A stretch of DNA of 64,000 bases from NCBI GenBank assembly GCA_963712595.1, contig CAVQIM010000005.1, positions 25,251-89,250 of the forward strand, in the 5' to 3' direction. Made by a program: the position numbers and the translations under genes. A model generated the notes under the pieces. That model saw nothing but the letters and a program-made list of their open reading frames with translations. It did no database searches and was not told the DNA's origin. This DNA is from VRUE01 sp963712595. Lineage in GTDB: Bacteria; Actinomycetota; Thermoleophilia; Solirubrobacterales; 70-9. Below, piece after piece: positions 56,787-64,000 of this stretch. Each line of letters starts with the position of its first letter. The first letter of the stretch is position 1.

Positions 56787-57589
56787 GTAAACCCGCCAAG
56801 GGCGAGCTGACGATCCGCGAGCTGGCGGAGCGGACGGGAATGACCGTGCGCAACATCCGCGCTCACCAGACCCGCGGGCTGCTGCCGCCGCCGGTGGTGC
56901 GGGGGCGGACCGGCTATTACAACGACGAGCACGTGGCGCGGATCTCCCTGACGCGCGAGATGCAGGCGGACGGCCTCAACCTGGAGGCGATCCGCAGGGT
57001 GCTCGACGGTGGCGAGGGCGCCGCGACCGAGATCTTCGACTTCACACGCGCCCTGCGCGCTCCCTTCGAGGAGGAGGCGCCGGAGATCGTCGAGGCTGCA
57101 GAGCTGGCCGGCGTCTGGGGCGCTGCCGGAGGCGACCCCGATCCGCAGCTGATTGCCCGCGCCGAAAAGCTGGGTATCCTGCGCACGCTTCCCGATGGCC
57201 GGGTCGAGGTGATCAGCCCTCGCCTGCAACGGGCGGCGATGGCCCTCGCCGAGCTAGGGGTGGGGCCCGAGGGCGCTTTGGGGGCGGCGGAGAAGCTGCG
57301 TCGTCACGCCGACGGCGTCGCCCGCACCTTCGTCGACCTCTTCGTCAAGGAGATCTGGCTGCCGTTCGACCGCGCCGGCCGTCCCGAGGGGGACTGGCCC
57401 AAGGTGCGCGAAGCGCTCGACCGGATGCGCCCGCTCGCTTCAGACGCTCTTCTCTCCGTCTTCCAGATCGCGATGGGAGAGGCGGTCGAGAAAGCCAGCG
57501 AGCGCACCCTGCGGGTGGCGGCGGCGCGCCGAAAGCCGCCTCGGGCCGAGGACAAGCCGGGTCGCAAGGGCTCACGCCGCCGCCGTTAG
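56783..57589 (+). CDS. MerR-family transcriptional regulator
   Basis: A 268-residue regulator from the ATG at 56783. The DNA-binding part is LTIRELAERTGMTVRNIRAH, QTRGLLPPPVVRGRTGYYND. A long C-terminal part of about 190 helical residues differs from classic metal-sensing MerR and probably senses an organic ligand. A basic tail (RKGSRRRR) ends it. Coupled to the SDR gene by overlap. Confidence 0.88.
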   Translation: MSKPAKGELTIRELAERTGMTVRNIRAHQTRGLLPPPVVRGRTGYYNDEHVARISLTREMQADGLNLEAIRRVLDGGEGAATEIFDFTRALRAPFEEEAPEIVEAAELAGVWGAAGGDPDPQLIARAEKLGILRTLPDGRVEVISPRLQRAAMALAELGVGPEGALGAAEKLRRHADGVARTFVDLFVKEIWLPFDRAGRPEGDWPKVREALDRMRPLASDALLSVFQIAMGEAVEKASERTLRVAAARRKPPRAEDKPGRKGSRRRR

Positions 57590-57624
57590 GGGCCGGCGGC
57601 GGACCGCGGCCGGGGCGCCGGCGA

Positions 57625-58374
57625 TCAGTGAACCGGCGCCGCCAGCTCTTCGCTTGCCGCGGCGTGCCCCTCGTAAGGGAGGACGGCGAAATACATCAAC
57701 GAGGGGAGGAGTGCCTGCAGGTCGTCGGCCTCGCCTTTGTTGAGCCTGCTGTAGAGCAAGGCCTCGATGCCGCCGACGATGCCCGCCGCGGCGATCGCCG
57801 AAGGCGGATCGTCGGCCTCGGCGCGCACCCGCGAGTCGAGGCAAGAGGCGAAGTGGTCGAGCAGGTCGTCCCGTCGCAGCAGGGCCGGCGGGCAGGCGGC
57901 GCGGGCGTCGACGATCAGCGACATTGCCGCGTCGGGCTCCTCGGTGACGAAGCGAAGCAGCTCCTCCAGCCCCCCTCGCAGCTGCGCACGCCAACCCTCG
58001 CCCTCCACGGAGGCCGCGCCGATCCGCCCGCGCAGGCGGGTCGCGGCGGCGTCGAAGGCGGCCATGAAGCAGGCTTCCTTGTTCTCGAAGTGCTCGTAGA
58101 AGGTGGGGCGCGAGACCCCGGCCCGCTCGAGCACGTCCTGGACGCTGACATCGCGATAGCCGAGCTCCGCGGTCGCGCGCAGCATCGCCGCGAGAATGCG
58201 CTCCCGCTGTACGGCGCTGACCAGATCGGATGGCAGGGACCTGATGCCGGAGGGGAACTGCCCCTCGCCGCTCGCCAGCAGCTCCGCAGCTGCCGTTACC
58301 TCGGCTGGCGGCCAGCTCTCGCCGAGCGCGGCAAGCAGCATGTCCTGGCTGAGTTCTACCCTGTCCGGTGGCAT
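57625..58374 (-). CDS. TetR-family transcriptional regulator
   Basis: A 249-residue regulator. The helix-turn-helix is RERILAAMLRATAELGYRDV, SVQDVLERAGVSRPTFYEHF, ENKEACFMAAFD, but about 55 residues precede it, longer than usual. The ligand domain follows. ATG at 58374; an internal start is possible. Divergent from another TetR gene, with a palindromic site between. Confidence 0.85.
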   Translation of the reverse strand: MPPDRVELSQDMLLAALGESWPPAEVTAAAELLASGEGQFPSGIRSLPSDLVSAVQRERILAAMLRATAELGYRDVSVQDVLERAGVSRPTFYEHFENKEACFMAAFDAAATRLRGRIGAASVEGEGWRAQLRGGLEELLRFVTEEPDAAMSLIVDARAACPPALLRRDDLLDHFASCLDSRVRAEADDPPSAIAAAGIVGGIEALLYSRLNKGEADDLQALLPSLMYFAVLPYEGHAAASEELAAPVH

Positions 58375-58388
58375 AGAGAAACCTAATC

Positions 58389-58403
58389 GTTTCTGTTAGA
58401 AAC
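58389..58403. promoter_or_regulatory. Candidate TetR operator
   Basis: GTTTCTGTTAGAAAC: perfect 6-bp arms with a 3-nt centre, in an AT-richer stretch of the 106-bp gap between two divergent TetR genes. Confidence 0.6.
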
Positions 58404-58480
58404 CCACTAAGTCTCCGAAAGGTACCATCAAAGTCGCTGCAATGCAAGGGGGATTGGCGATTCGGGGGTATCCTTCGCCA

Positions 58481-59137
58481 ATGCCTCCTCGCGCACAGGC
58501 GCGTACCAGGGTTCGACCGGTCACCGACAGGCCAACTCGCCCGGAGCTGCCGCGCGAGTTCATCGCCAGTCACAAGCGCCGGCGGATCATGGACGCGATC
58601 GCCGAGCTGACCGCGGAACAGGGCTATGACTCGACCAAGATCGGCGACATCGTCGGTCGCGCCGGCGTCGCCCGCAAGACGCTCTACGACAACTTTGAAG
58701 GCAAGGAGGAAGTCTTCCTCGCCGCCTTCGACGCCGCGGTCGACGAGGCGATGCGACGGATCGAGGAGGACTGCGCCAAGGTCGAGGGGGGCTGGGAGGA
58801 GAGGGTGCAGGCCGGCCTCTCTGCCTTTCTGCGCTATGTCGCCGAGGAGCCGGCGCTGGCCCGCATGTGCATGATCGAGGCCCTCTCCGCCACGCCGGCG
58901 GCATCCGAGCGCTACGACGCCGCGATGCAGCGCTTCGTCGAGCTGACCAAGCAGAACGTCCCCCAGGACGACCAGCTTCCCGAGACGATCGAAGAAACGA
59001 TCGTCGGCGGCGTCGCCTGGATCGTCTACCAGCAGATCCGCCGCGACGAAACCGAGAAGGCGGAGGACCTGCTTCCCGAGCTCTCCGAGTTCATGCTGGC
59101 GCCGTTCCTCGGCGCCGCGCGGCACGAGTCCGCCTAG
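58481..59137 (+). CDS. TetR-family transcriptional regulator
   Basis: A 218-residue regulator; ATG at 58481 (58442 would add 13 residues). The DNA-binding region is RRRIMDAIAELTAEQGYDST, KIGDIVGRAGVARKTLYDNF, EGKEEVFLAAFD. An arginine/proline-rich N-terminal tail precedes it. The C-terminal domain is helical. It is divergent from the other TetR gene and ends 275 bp before the giant surface-protein gene, which could be a target. Confidence 0.87.
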   Translation: MPPRAQARTRVRPVTDRPTRPELPREFIASHKRRRIMDAIAELTAEQGYDSTKIGDIVGRAGVARKTLYDNFEGKEEVFLAAFDAAVDEAMRRIEEDCAKVEGGWEERVQAGLSAFLRYVAEEPALARMCMIEALSATPAASERYDAAMQRFVELTKQNVPQDDQLPETIEETIVGGVAWIVYQQIRRDETEKAEDLLPELSEFMLAPFLGAARHESA

Positions 59138-59234
59138 CTCTCGGACGAACCAGCTCGAGGCCGAGTCGGCGTTCTGTGAGCGCGAACAGCTGCTGCACCC
59201 AAATCCCCTTTCTAGAGCCGTTTCCACTCTGGAA

Positions 59235-59276
59235 ACAAATTTGTCCTTGACATTTGTAGAACCGATTGTCTACCCT
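59235..59276 (+). promoter_or_regulatory. Promoter and operator-like sites before the giant surface gene
   Basis: TTGACA at 59247-59252 and TACCCT at 59271-59276 (18-bp spacing) form a good promoter. ACAAATTTGT, a perfect palindrome at 59235-59244, lies just upstream, and GTAGA..TCTAC overlaps the spacer. The transcript would have a leader of about 130 nt with a GGAGAGAG ribosome site before the GTG at 59413. Confidence 0.6.
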
Positions 59277-59412
59277 GCGCACTAGCTAGGGAAACACGGT
59301 TGTCCACCTGACGACCGGGTCCCGCGCAATTGGGATCACAGGGAAACAGAGCCCACGGGGGCCGCCAAGGGAAGCGGCCGGCAGAGGGGCTCAGGGACAA
59401 GGAGAGAGCTAC

Positions 59413-62400
59413 GTGAGAAGCCACGCGAAGGCATCGCCCGCGGGATCGAGCATGCGCCAGGCCAAGGGCCTTGGTCGCATCTTCCGTGGAGCAGCTGCCG
59501 CCCGTGATGGCTCTAGCCGTACCAACGGGAGTAGTGCGCCCGCGCGCAAGCTCTGGGTCGCGCTCTTCTCGATCGCCTGCGCCCTCGGATTGCTAGCCGC
59601 ACCGGCCGGCGCAGCCCTCCCCACCCACGCCGAACTCCCAGCGCTAAACCAAACCGGCTTCGAAAGGGCCTGCGGCCTCGCAGTCGACTCCGCCGGCAAC
59701 CGCTACGTCGCCGACTTCAACGAAGAAGAAGTAAGCGTCTACTCCCCCTCGGGCACCCAGCTGGCGAGCTTTCCGACCACCAACGAAGCAGGCCCCTGCG
59801 CCTTGGCGGTCGACTCCGAAGGAAACGTCTACGTCAACGGCCGCGAAGTCGACGTCGTCAAATACGAACCCTCGGAGTTCCCCCCCACCGGGTCGACGAC
59901 CTATGCGCCCGCCGGCGTGCTCGTCCCCGAAGAAGCAAACGGAGTCGCGGTAGACCCAACAACCGATGACGTCTACGTCTCCTTGCCGGACTTCATCGCC
60001 TCCTATCACCCCAACGGGGAAGCGGCATCGACCTTCGCCGAAGGGATCCCCGGCTTTCAGATCTTCGCCAGCCTCGCCGTGCGCGGATCAAACGGCAAGA
60101 TCTACGCCTATGACAAATTCGCCAAGAAGGCCTATGTCCTAAGCGCCGACGGGGAAAAAGTCCTCACCGAGCTAAACGGCTCAAACACCAAAGCCGGGAG
60201 CTTTGAAAACGGCTCGCGAGGGATCGCCCTGGATCAGTCAAACGGGCACTTCTACCTCGCCGACATCGGCTCCACCCACAAGGTCCTAGACGAGTTCGAC
60301 TCCGGCGGGGAGCTGGTCTCTGAAATCCCGACGCCCTCTGGTCTCTCGGATCCCAACCCAAGCGGGGTCGCGGTCGATAACTCAGAAGGGGACAACGCCG
60401 GAGACGTCTTCTTCAGCGCCGGGCAAGAACCCTCGAGCGTGTTTGCCTACGGGCCGCTGACGATACCCACCCACGCCGAACTCCCGGCCCTAAACCAAAC
60501 CGGCTTCGAAAGGGCCTGCGGCCTCGCAGTCGACTCCGCCGGCAACCGCTACGTAGCCGACTTCAGCGACGAAGAAGTAAGCGTCTACTCCCCCTCGGGC
60601 ACCCCGCTGACGAGCTTTCCGACCACCAACGAATCGGGCCCCTGCGCCCTGGCGGTCGACTCCGAAGGAAACGTCTACGTCAACGGCCGCGAAGTAGACG
60701 TCGTCAAATACGAGCCCTCGGAGTTCCCCCCCACCGGGTCGACGACCTATGCGCCCGCCGGCGTGCTCGTCCCCGAAGAAGCAAACGGAGTCGCGGTAGA
60801 CCCGGCAACCGATGACGTCTACGTCTCCTTGCCGGACTTCATCGCCTCCTATCACCCCAACGGGGAAGCGGCATCGACCTTCGCCGAAGGGATCCCCGGC
60901 TTTCAGATCTTCGCCAGCCTCGCCGTGCGCGGATCAAACGGCAAGATCTACGCCTATGACAAATTCGCCAAGAAGGCCTATGTCCTAAGCGCCGACGGGG
61001 AAAAAGTCCTCACCGAGCTAAACGGCTCAAACACCAAAGCCGGGAGCTTTGAAAACGGCTCGCGAGGGATCGCCCTGGATCAGTCAAACGGGCACTTCTA
61101 CCTCGCCGACATCGGCTCCACCCACAAGGTCCTAGACGAGTTCGACTCCGGCGGGGAGCTGGTCTCTGAAATCCCAACCCCCTCTGGTCTCTCAGACCCC
61201 AACCCGAGCGGGGTCGCGGTCGATAACTCCGAAGGGGAGAACGCGGGCGACGTCTTCTTCAGCGCCGGGCAAGAACCCTCGAGCGTGTTTGCCTACGGGC
61301 CGTTGACCTACGCGCCGTTCTACACGCTCAAAGTCCTCAAGGCAGGCGCCGGCAAAGGCACGGTGACCAGCGCCCCGGCGGGGGTCAACTGCGGCTCCAC
61401 CTGCGCCGTGGACTTCCAAGAAGGAACCGAAGTGACGCTCACCGCGACCCCGCAGCCGGGCTCGCTGTTCAACAGCTGGAAAGGCTGCGACACCATCGTC
61501 GCAAACGAGTGCAAAGTGACGATCTCCGCAGCGCGCTCGGTGACCGCGAACTTCTCCACCAAGCCGGCGATCGAAAGCCAAAGCGTGCGCCCGCGCGACA
61601 CCTCGGCCCTGCTCAAGGCGACGATCAACCCCAACGGGGAGGAAACGAGCTATCAGTTCGAATTCCTCAGCGAGGCCGCCTACCAGGCAAACGGGGAAAG
61701 CTTCTCCGGCCCCGAAGAACCGATCAAGAGGCCTGCCTCGCCGGAATCGATCGGCGACGGAGACAACGGGGTCGAAGTGAGCGCGGAAGTAACCGGCCTC
61801 ACGCCGCACACCCCCTACCGCTTCCGCGTGGTGGCGAGCAACGCGATTGACGCCAGTCAAGGCAAAGCGATCGCCTTCACCACCTATCTGCCACCGGACG
61901 TCTTCGGCTCCTGTCCCGCCAACGACGTCTACCGCCAGGGTCAGCCCTCTGCCTCTCTTCCTGACTGCCGCGTCTATGAGCAGGCCTCCCCGGTCGATAA
62001 GAACGGCGGCGACATCATCGGCTCGATCAATCAGGCCAAGGCATCGGTAAACGGCGAGCGGGTGAGCTTCGAGGCGCCGGCTCCGATCCCAGGTGCCGAA
62101 GGCTCACAGACCTTCACCCCACTCTTCTTGGCAAGCCGTGGGGCATCTGGCTGGTCGACGCAGGGCCTTCTGCCCCCTCAAAGCGCCGGCAGGAAAGGCG
62201 AAGTGCTCGGCTGGAACCCCGACTTCTCCCACGTCTTCGCTGCGGCGACGAAGATCGGCGAACCAGACGAGACGGCCTTCTTCGATCGCTGGACCGCCAC
62301 CCCGGGCAAAGTCAACCCGATCATCCCCTACGTCCCCAACCTCGGCGACGGTCGCGTCTCCCCCGGCTTTCCCGCCTTCCCCGGCTCGAGCGATGACGGC

Positions 62401-64000
62401 TCGGTCGCCTTCTTCGAGCTCCCGGCTAGCAAGCCGGTTCTGCGCGCCGGCGCGGCAGCGGGCAAGCCCAACCTCTACGTCTGGGATCGCGAGAGCGGCG
62501 TCCTGCGCGTCGCCGGCGCCCTCAACGACGGCAAGGCGCCGCGCGGAGGCGCCTTCGCCGGGCCTTACGCCTGGCTTGGGGTTCCGGGTGGGGGGAAAGA
62601 GATCACCTTCGGCGGCGCCCGCGCCGCCTACTACACCCGCGACGAGCACGCGATCGCCCCCGACGGCTCGAGCGTCTACTTCACCGAGTCCGGAACCGGG
62701 CAGCTCTACCTGCGCCTCAACCCGACCGAGCCGCAAAGCAACGTGGTGGTCAACGAAGGCAAAGAAGAATGCACCGAACCCGAGCTCGCCTGCACGATCC
62801 ACGTCTCGGCTTCGCAGAAGAAAAACGGCACGGGCGAAAAAGGCGCCGACTCTGCCGGCTCGAAGCCCGCTGCCTTCCTTGGCGCAACCGCCGATGGCTC
62901 ACAGGCCTACTTGATGAGCTCGGAGATGTTGACCAACGACGCCAACACCGGCACCGAACAGCCGCCCGCGCAGATCGGGCGCGCCGACCTCACCGACCCT
63001 GATCCCAATGGGTCCAAGAAAGAGGATTTCCTCTCCACACACGCCCTCGGCGTCGCCGTTGACCCCAAAGGCGAATACATCTACTGGGCCGACCCCAGTC
63101 TCGGCACGATTGGTCGCGCTGAACTCAACGGCTCCGGTGACCCGACCAACCCCGAACCGAGCTTCATCGAACCGGGGGAGGGGAAATGCACCCGGGAAGT
63201 GAAAGAACCGATCAACATCGGCGGAGGGAAATACTCACCCGCGGTCTTCGAGGTCCAAACTATCCCCAACGCTCCTCGCTACGTGGCCGTCGACGAAGAC
63301 CACGTCTACTGGACCAACACCGGTCGCCCTGATGGCGAATTCGGGCCCTACGGCGGCGGCAGCACGATCGGCCGCGCCACCCTCGACGGCGAAGGCGTGA
63401 CGAATGTTCGCTCGGACTTCATCTGCGGCCTGAACATGGCCCAGCCCGCCGATCCGAACCAGCCCCGCGAACGATTGGTCAGCGAACCGCAAGGGATCGC
63501 GGTCAATGACACCCATATCTATTGGGCCAACGCTGCGCGGAGTCTCAGTCTTCGCGGGATCGCGCGGGCGGCCATCGGAGGCGGTGAACCGGAAGGGGAC
63601 TTTGTCAACCTGAGCGGGTCCGAAAGACCCTATGGGCTCGCCTTGGGACCCGCCGCTCTCTATTCCACTGTAGAAGGAGGCAACGAATACGGTTACATCT
63701 CTGCTTTTGCGCTGGAGGGTGAAGATGCGGGCGATCGGCTCGGATTCTCGTCCTATCTCGGCTGGGACTCGCCCCGAGGGCTCGCTTTCGACGGCTCGCG
63801 CCTCTATTGGGCCGTCCGTGATGTGGAACCGGAGCGCGACGAAGGGGCTCCTGGTACTGCTACGCCGCTTGTGCCGGCGATCGGCAGCATGCCGGTCGCC
63901 CAGCTCGGCGAGGACTGTGGAAACAAAAACCCAGCTTGCGAGAAGGAATTCCTCACCCCCACCGGCTCCCCCGAGGGCCTCGCCATCTCCGGCAGCCACA
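59413..64000 (+). CDS. Giant secreted beta-propeller surface protein, right end beyond window
   Basis: At least 1,529 codons with no stop. GTG start at 59413, a basic leader and a signal helix (LWVALFSIACALGLLAAPAG, cleavage near residue 68). Residues 70-351 and 352-633 are two nearly identical units of NHL-like propeller repeats (SAGNRYVADF, SEGNVYVNGR). Next an InlB-like B-repeat domain (GAGKGTVTSAPAG, SWKGC), a fibronectin type III domain, a DCRVYEQASPVDKNGGD block common in Thermoleophilia exported proteins, and YWTD-like propeller repeats (YIYWADPSLGTIGRAELNG). Probably a surface or adhesive protein; function unknown. Confidence 0.9.
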   Translation, partial: MRSHAKASPAGSSMRQAKGLGRIFRGAAAARDGSSRTNGSSAPARKLWVALFSIACALGLLAAPAGAALPTHAELPALNQTGFERACGLAVDSAGNRYVADFNEEEVSVYSPSGTQLASFPTTNEAGPCALAVDSEGNVYVNGREVDVVKYEPSEFPPTGSTTYAPAGVLVPEEANGVAVDPTTDDVYVSLPDFIASYHPNGEAASTFAEGIPGFQIFASLAVRGSNGKIYAYDKFAKKAYVLSADGEKVLTELNGSNTKAGSFENGSRGIALDQSNGHFYLADIGSTHKVLDEFDSGGELVSEIPTPSGLSDPNPSGVAVDNSEGDNAGDVFFSAGQEPSSVFAYGPLTIPTHAELPALNQTGFERACGLAVDSAGNRYVADFSDEEVSVYSPSGTPLTSFPTTNESGPCALAVDSEGNVYVNGREVDVVKYEPSEFPPTGSTTYAPAGVLVPEEANGVAVDPATDDVYVSLPDFIASYHPNGEAASTFAEGIPGFQIFASLAVRGSNGKIYAYDKFAKKAYVLSADGEKVLTELNGSNTKAGSFENGSRGIALDQSNGHFYLADIGSTHKVLDEFDSGGELVSEIPTPSGLSDPNPSGVAVDNSEGENAGDVFFSAGQEPSSVFAYGPLTYAPFYTLKVLKAGAGKGTVTSAPAGVNCGSTCAVDFQEGTEVTLTATPQPGSLFNSWKGCDTIVANECKVTISAARSVTANFSTKPAIESQSVRPRDTSALLKATINPNGEETSYQFEFLSEAAYQANGESFSGPEEPIKRPASPESIGDGDNGVEVSAEVTGLTPHTPYRFRVVASNAIDASQGKAIAFTTYLPPDVFGSCPANDVYRQGQPSASLPDCRVYEQASPVDKNGGDIIGSINQAKASVNGERVSFEAPAPIPGAEGSQTFTPLFLASRGASGWSTQGLLPPQSAGRKGEVLGWNPDFSHVFAAATKIGEPDETAFFDRWTATPGKVNPIIPYVPNLGDGRVSPGFPAFPGSSDDGSVAFFELPASKPVLRAGAAAGKPNLYVWDRESGVLRVAGALNDGKAPRGGAFAGPYAWLGVPGGGKEITFGGARAAYYTRDEHAIAPDGSSVYFTESGTGQLYLRLNPTEPQSNVVVNEGKEECTEPELACTIHVSASQKKNGTGEKGADSAGSKPAAFLGATADGSQAYLMSSEMLTNDANTGTEQPPAQIGRADLTDPDPNGSKKEDFLSTHALGVAVDPKGEYIYWADPSLGTIGRAELNGSGDPTNPEPSFIEPGEGKCTREVKEPINIGGGKYSPAVFEVQTIPNAPRYVAVDEDHVYWTNTGRPDGEFGPYGGGSTIGRATLDGEGVTNVRSDFICGLNMAQPADPNQPRERLVSEPQGIAVNDTHIYWANAARSLSLRGIARAAIGGGEPEGDFVNLSGSERPYGLALGPAALYSTVEGGNEYGYISAFALEGEDAGDRLGFSSYLGWDSPRGLAFDGSRLYWAVRDVEPERDEGAPGTATPLVPAIGSMPVAQLGEDCGNKNPACEKEFLTPTGSPEGLAISGSH
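59620..61311 (+). repeat. Tandem duplication, two 846-bp units
   Basis: Unit 1 is 59620-60465 and unit 2 is 60466-61311, exactly 846 bp (282 codons) each, in frame. About 370 bp (59960-60329 versus 60806-61175) are identical; the differences cluster near both ends of the unit and include several amino-acid changes. A recent duplication with gene conversion is likely; an assembly artefact is less likely because of the end differences. Confidence 0.93.

Noticed and set aside
59644..60855. Paired 121-codon minus-strand frames in the tandem units
   Set aside because: They duplicate only because the sense-strand unit is duplicated; no ribosome site or motif.
1..64000. CRISPR arrays, insertion sequences or prophage genes
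   Set aside because: No short regularly spaced repeats, transposase or phage structural genes were seen; the only tandem repeat is inside the surface-protein gene.

Overview
The window is high-GC bacterial chromosome with dense, mostly GC3-rich genes. The best fit is an actinobacterium of the class Thermoleophilia (Solirubrobacterales-like). Reasons: a full-type nuo operon, an F420-type deazaflavin reductase, adenosylcobalamin-dependent ribonucleotide reductase, many regulators, frequent GTG/TTG starts, and at the right edge a giant secreted propeller protein of the style common in that class. The placement is inference from gene content; no marker search was possible. I see no phage, insertion sequence, integrase or CRISPR array.

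Left part (1-11.9 kb): the respiratory complex I operon, nuoA-B-C-D-E-F-G-H-I, a small DUF4242 gene on the opposite strand, then nuoJ-K-L, all nuo genes on the minus strand and mostly joined by 4-10 bp overlaps; nuoL runs off the left edge. Region 12-19 kb: a membrane protein, a VOC gene with a compensated frameshift, a MazEF-type toxin-antitoxin pair, a flavin reductase, a lipoprotein cytochrome c, serS, a NarL-type regulator, msrB and a thioesterase. Region 19-32 kb: MFS transporter and HAD phosphatase, a MacB/FtsX-type ABC pair, a CsoR-type regulator with its operator, an esterase, a cytochrome P450, nrdJ and a hemolysin III-like protein. Region 32-41 kb: a MarR/YceI/FMN-reductase cluster, siroheme biosynthesis, a sugar epimerase, a topoisomerase I that looks archaeal-like, tmk, holB, and a DUF2304/glycosyltransferase pair. 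Region 41-49 kb: a two-component system, LtrA, tRNA-Thr, a TMEM175-like channel, a ThiF-like E1 enzyme, a type-5 uracil-DNA glycosylase, and a 359-bp intergenic stretch with tiny ORFs and hairpins in front of an ArsR-like regulator. Region 49-59 kb: an MMPL transporter, pgsA, folE2, the principal sigma factor, tRNA-Tyr, a decapeptide-repeat secreted protein, SDR/MerR, and two divergent TetR genes. From 59.4 kb to the right edge lies one open gene for a giant secreted protein whose first two 282-residue units are a near-identical tandem duplication.

The clearest unexplained theme is a set of at least a dozen inverted repeats. Four are copies of one ~47-bp palindrome family with TTCCGGTGCGC ends, sitting at gene junctions. 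Others have 18-29 bp arms around longer structured spacers, and three of these lie inside coding sequence (nuoJ, nuoG, 5' end of nuoD), apparently adding linker residues to complex I subunits. The second theme is the ThiF-like enzyme with an N-terminal peptide-binding-like domain close to a 19-codon ORF with a strong ribosome site and a following hairpin.
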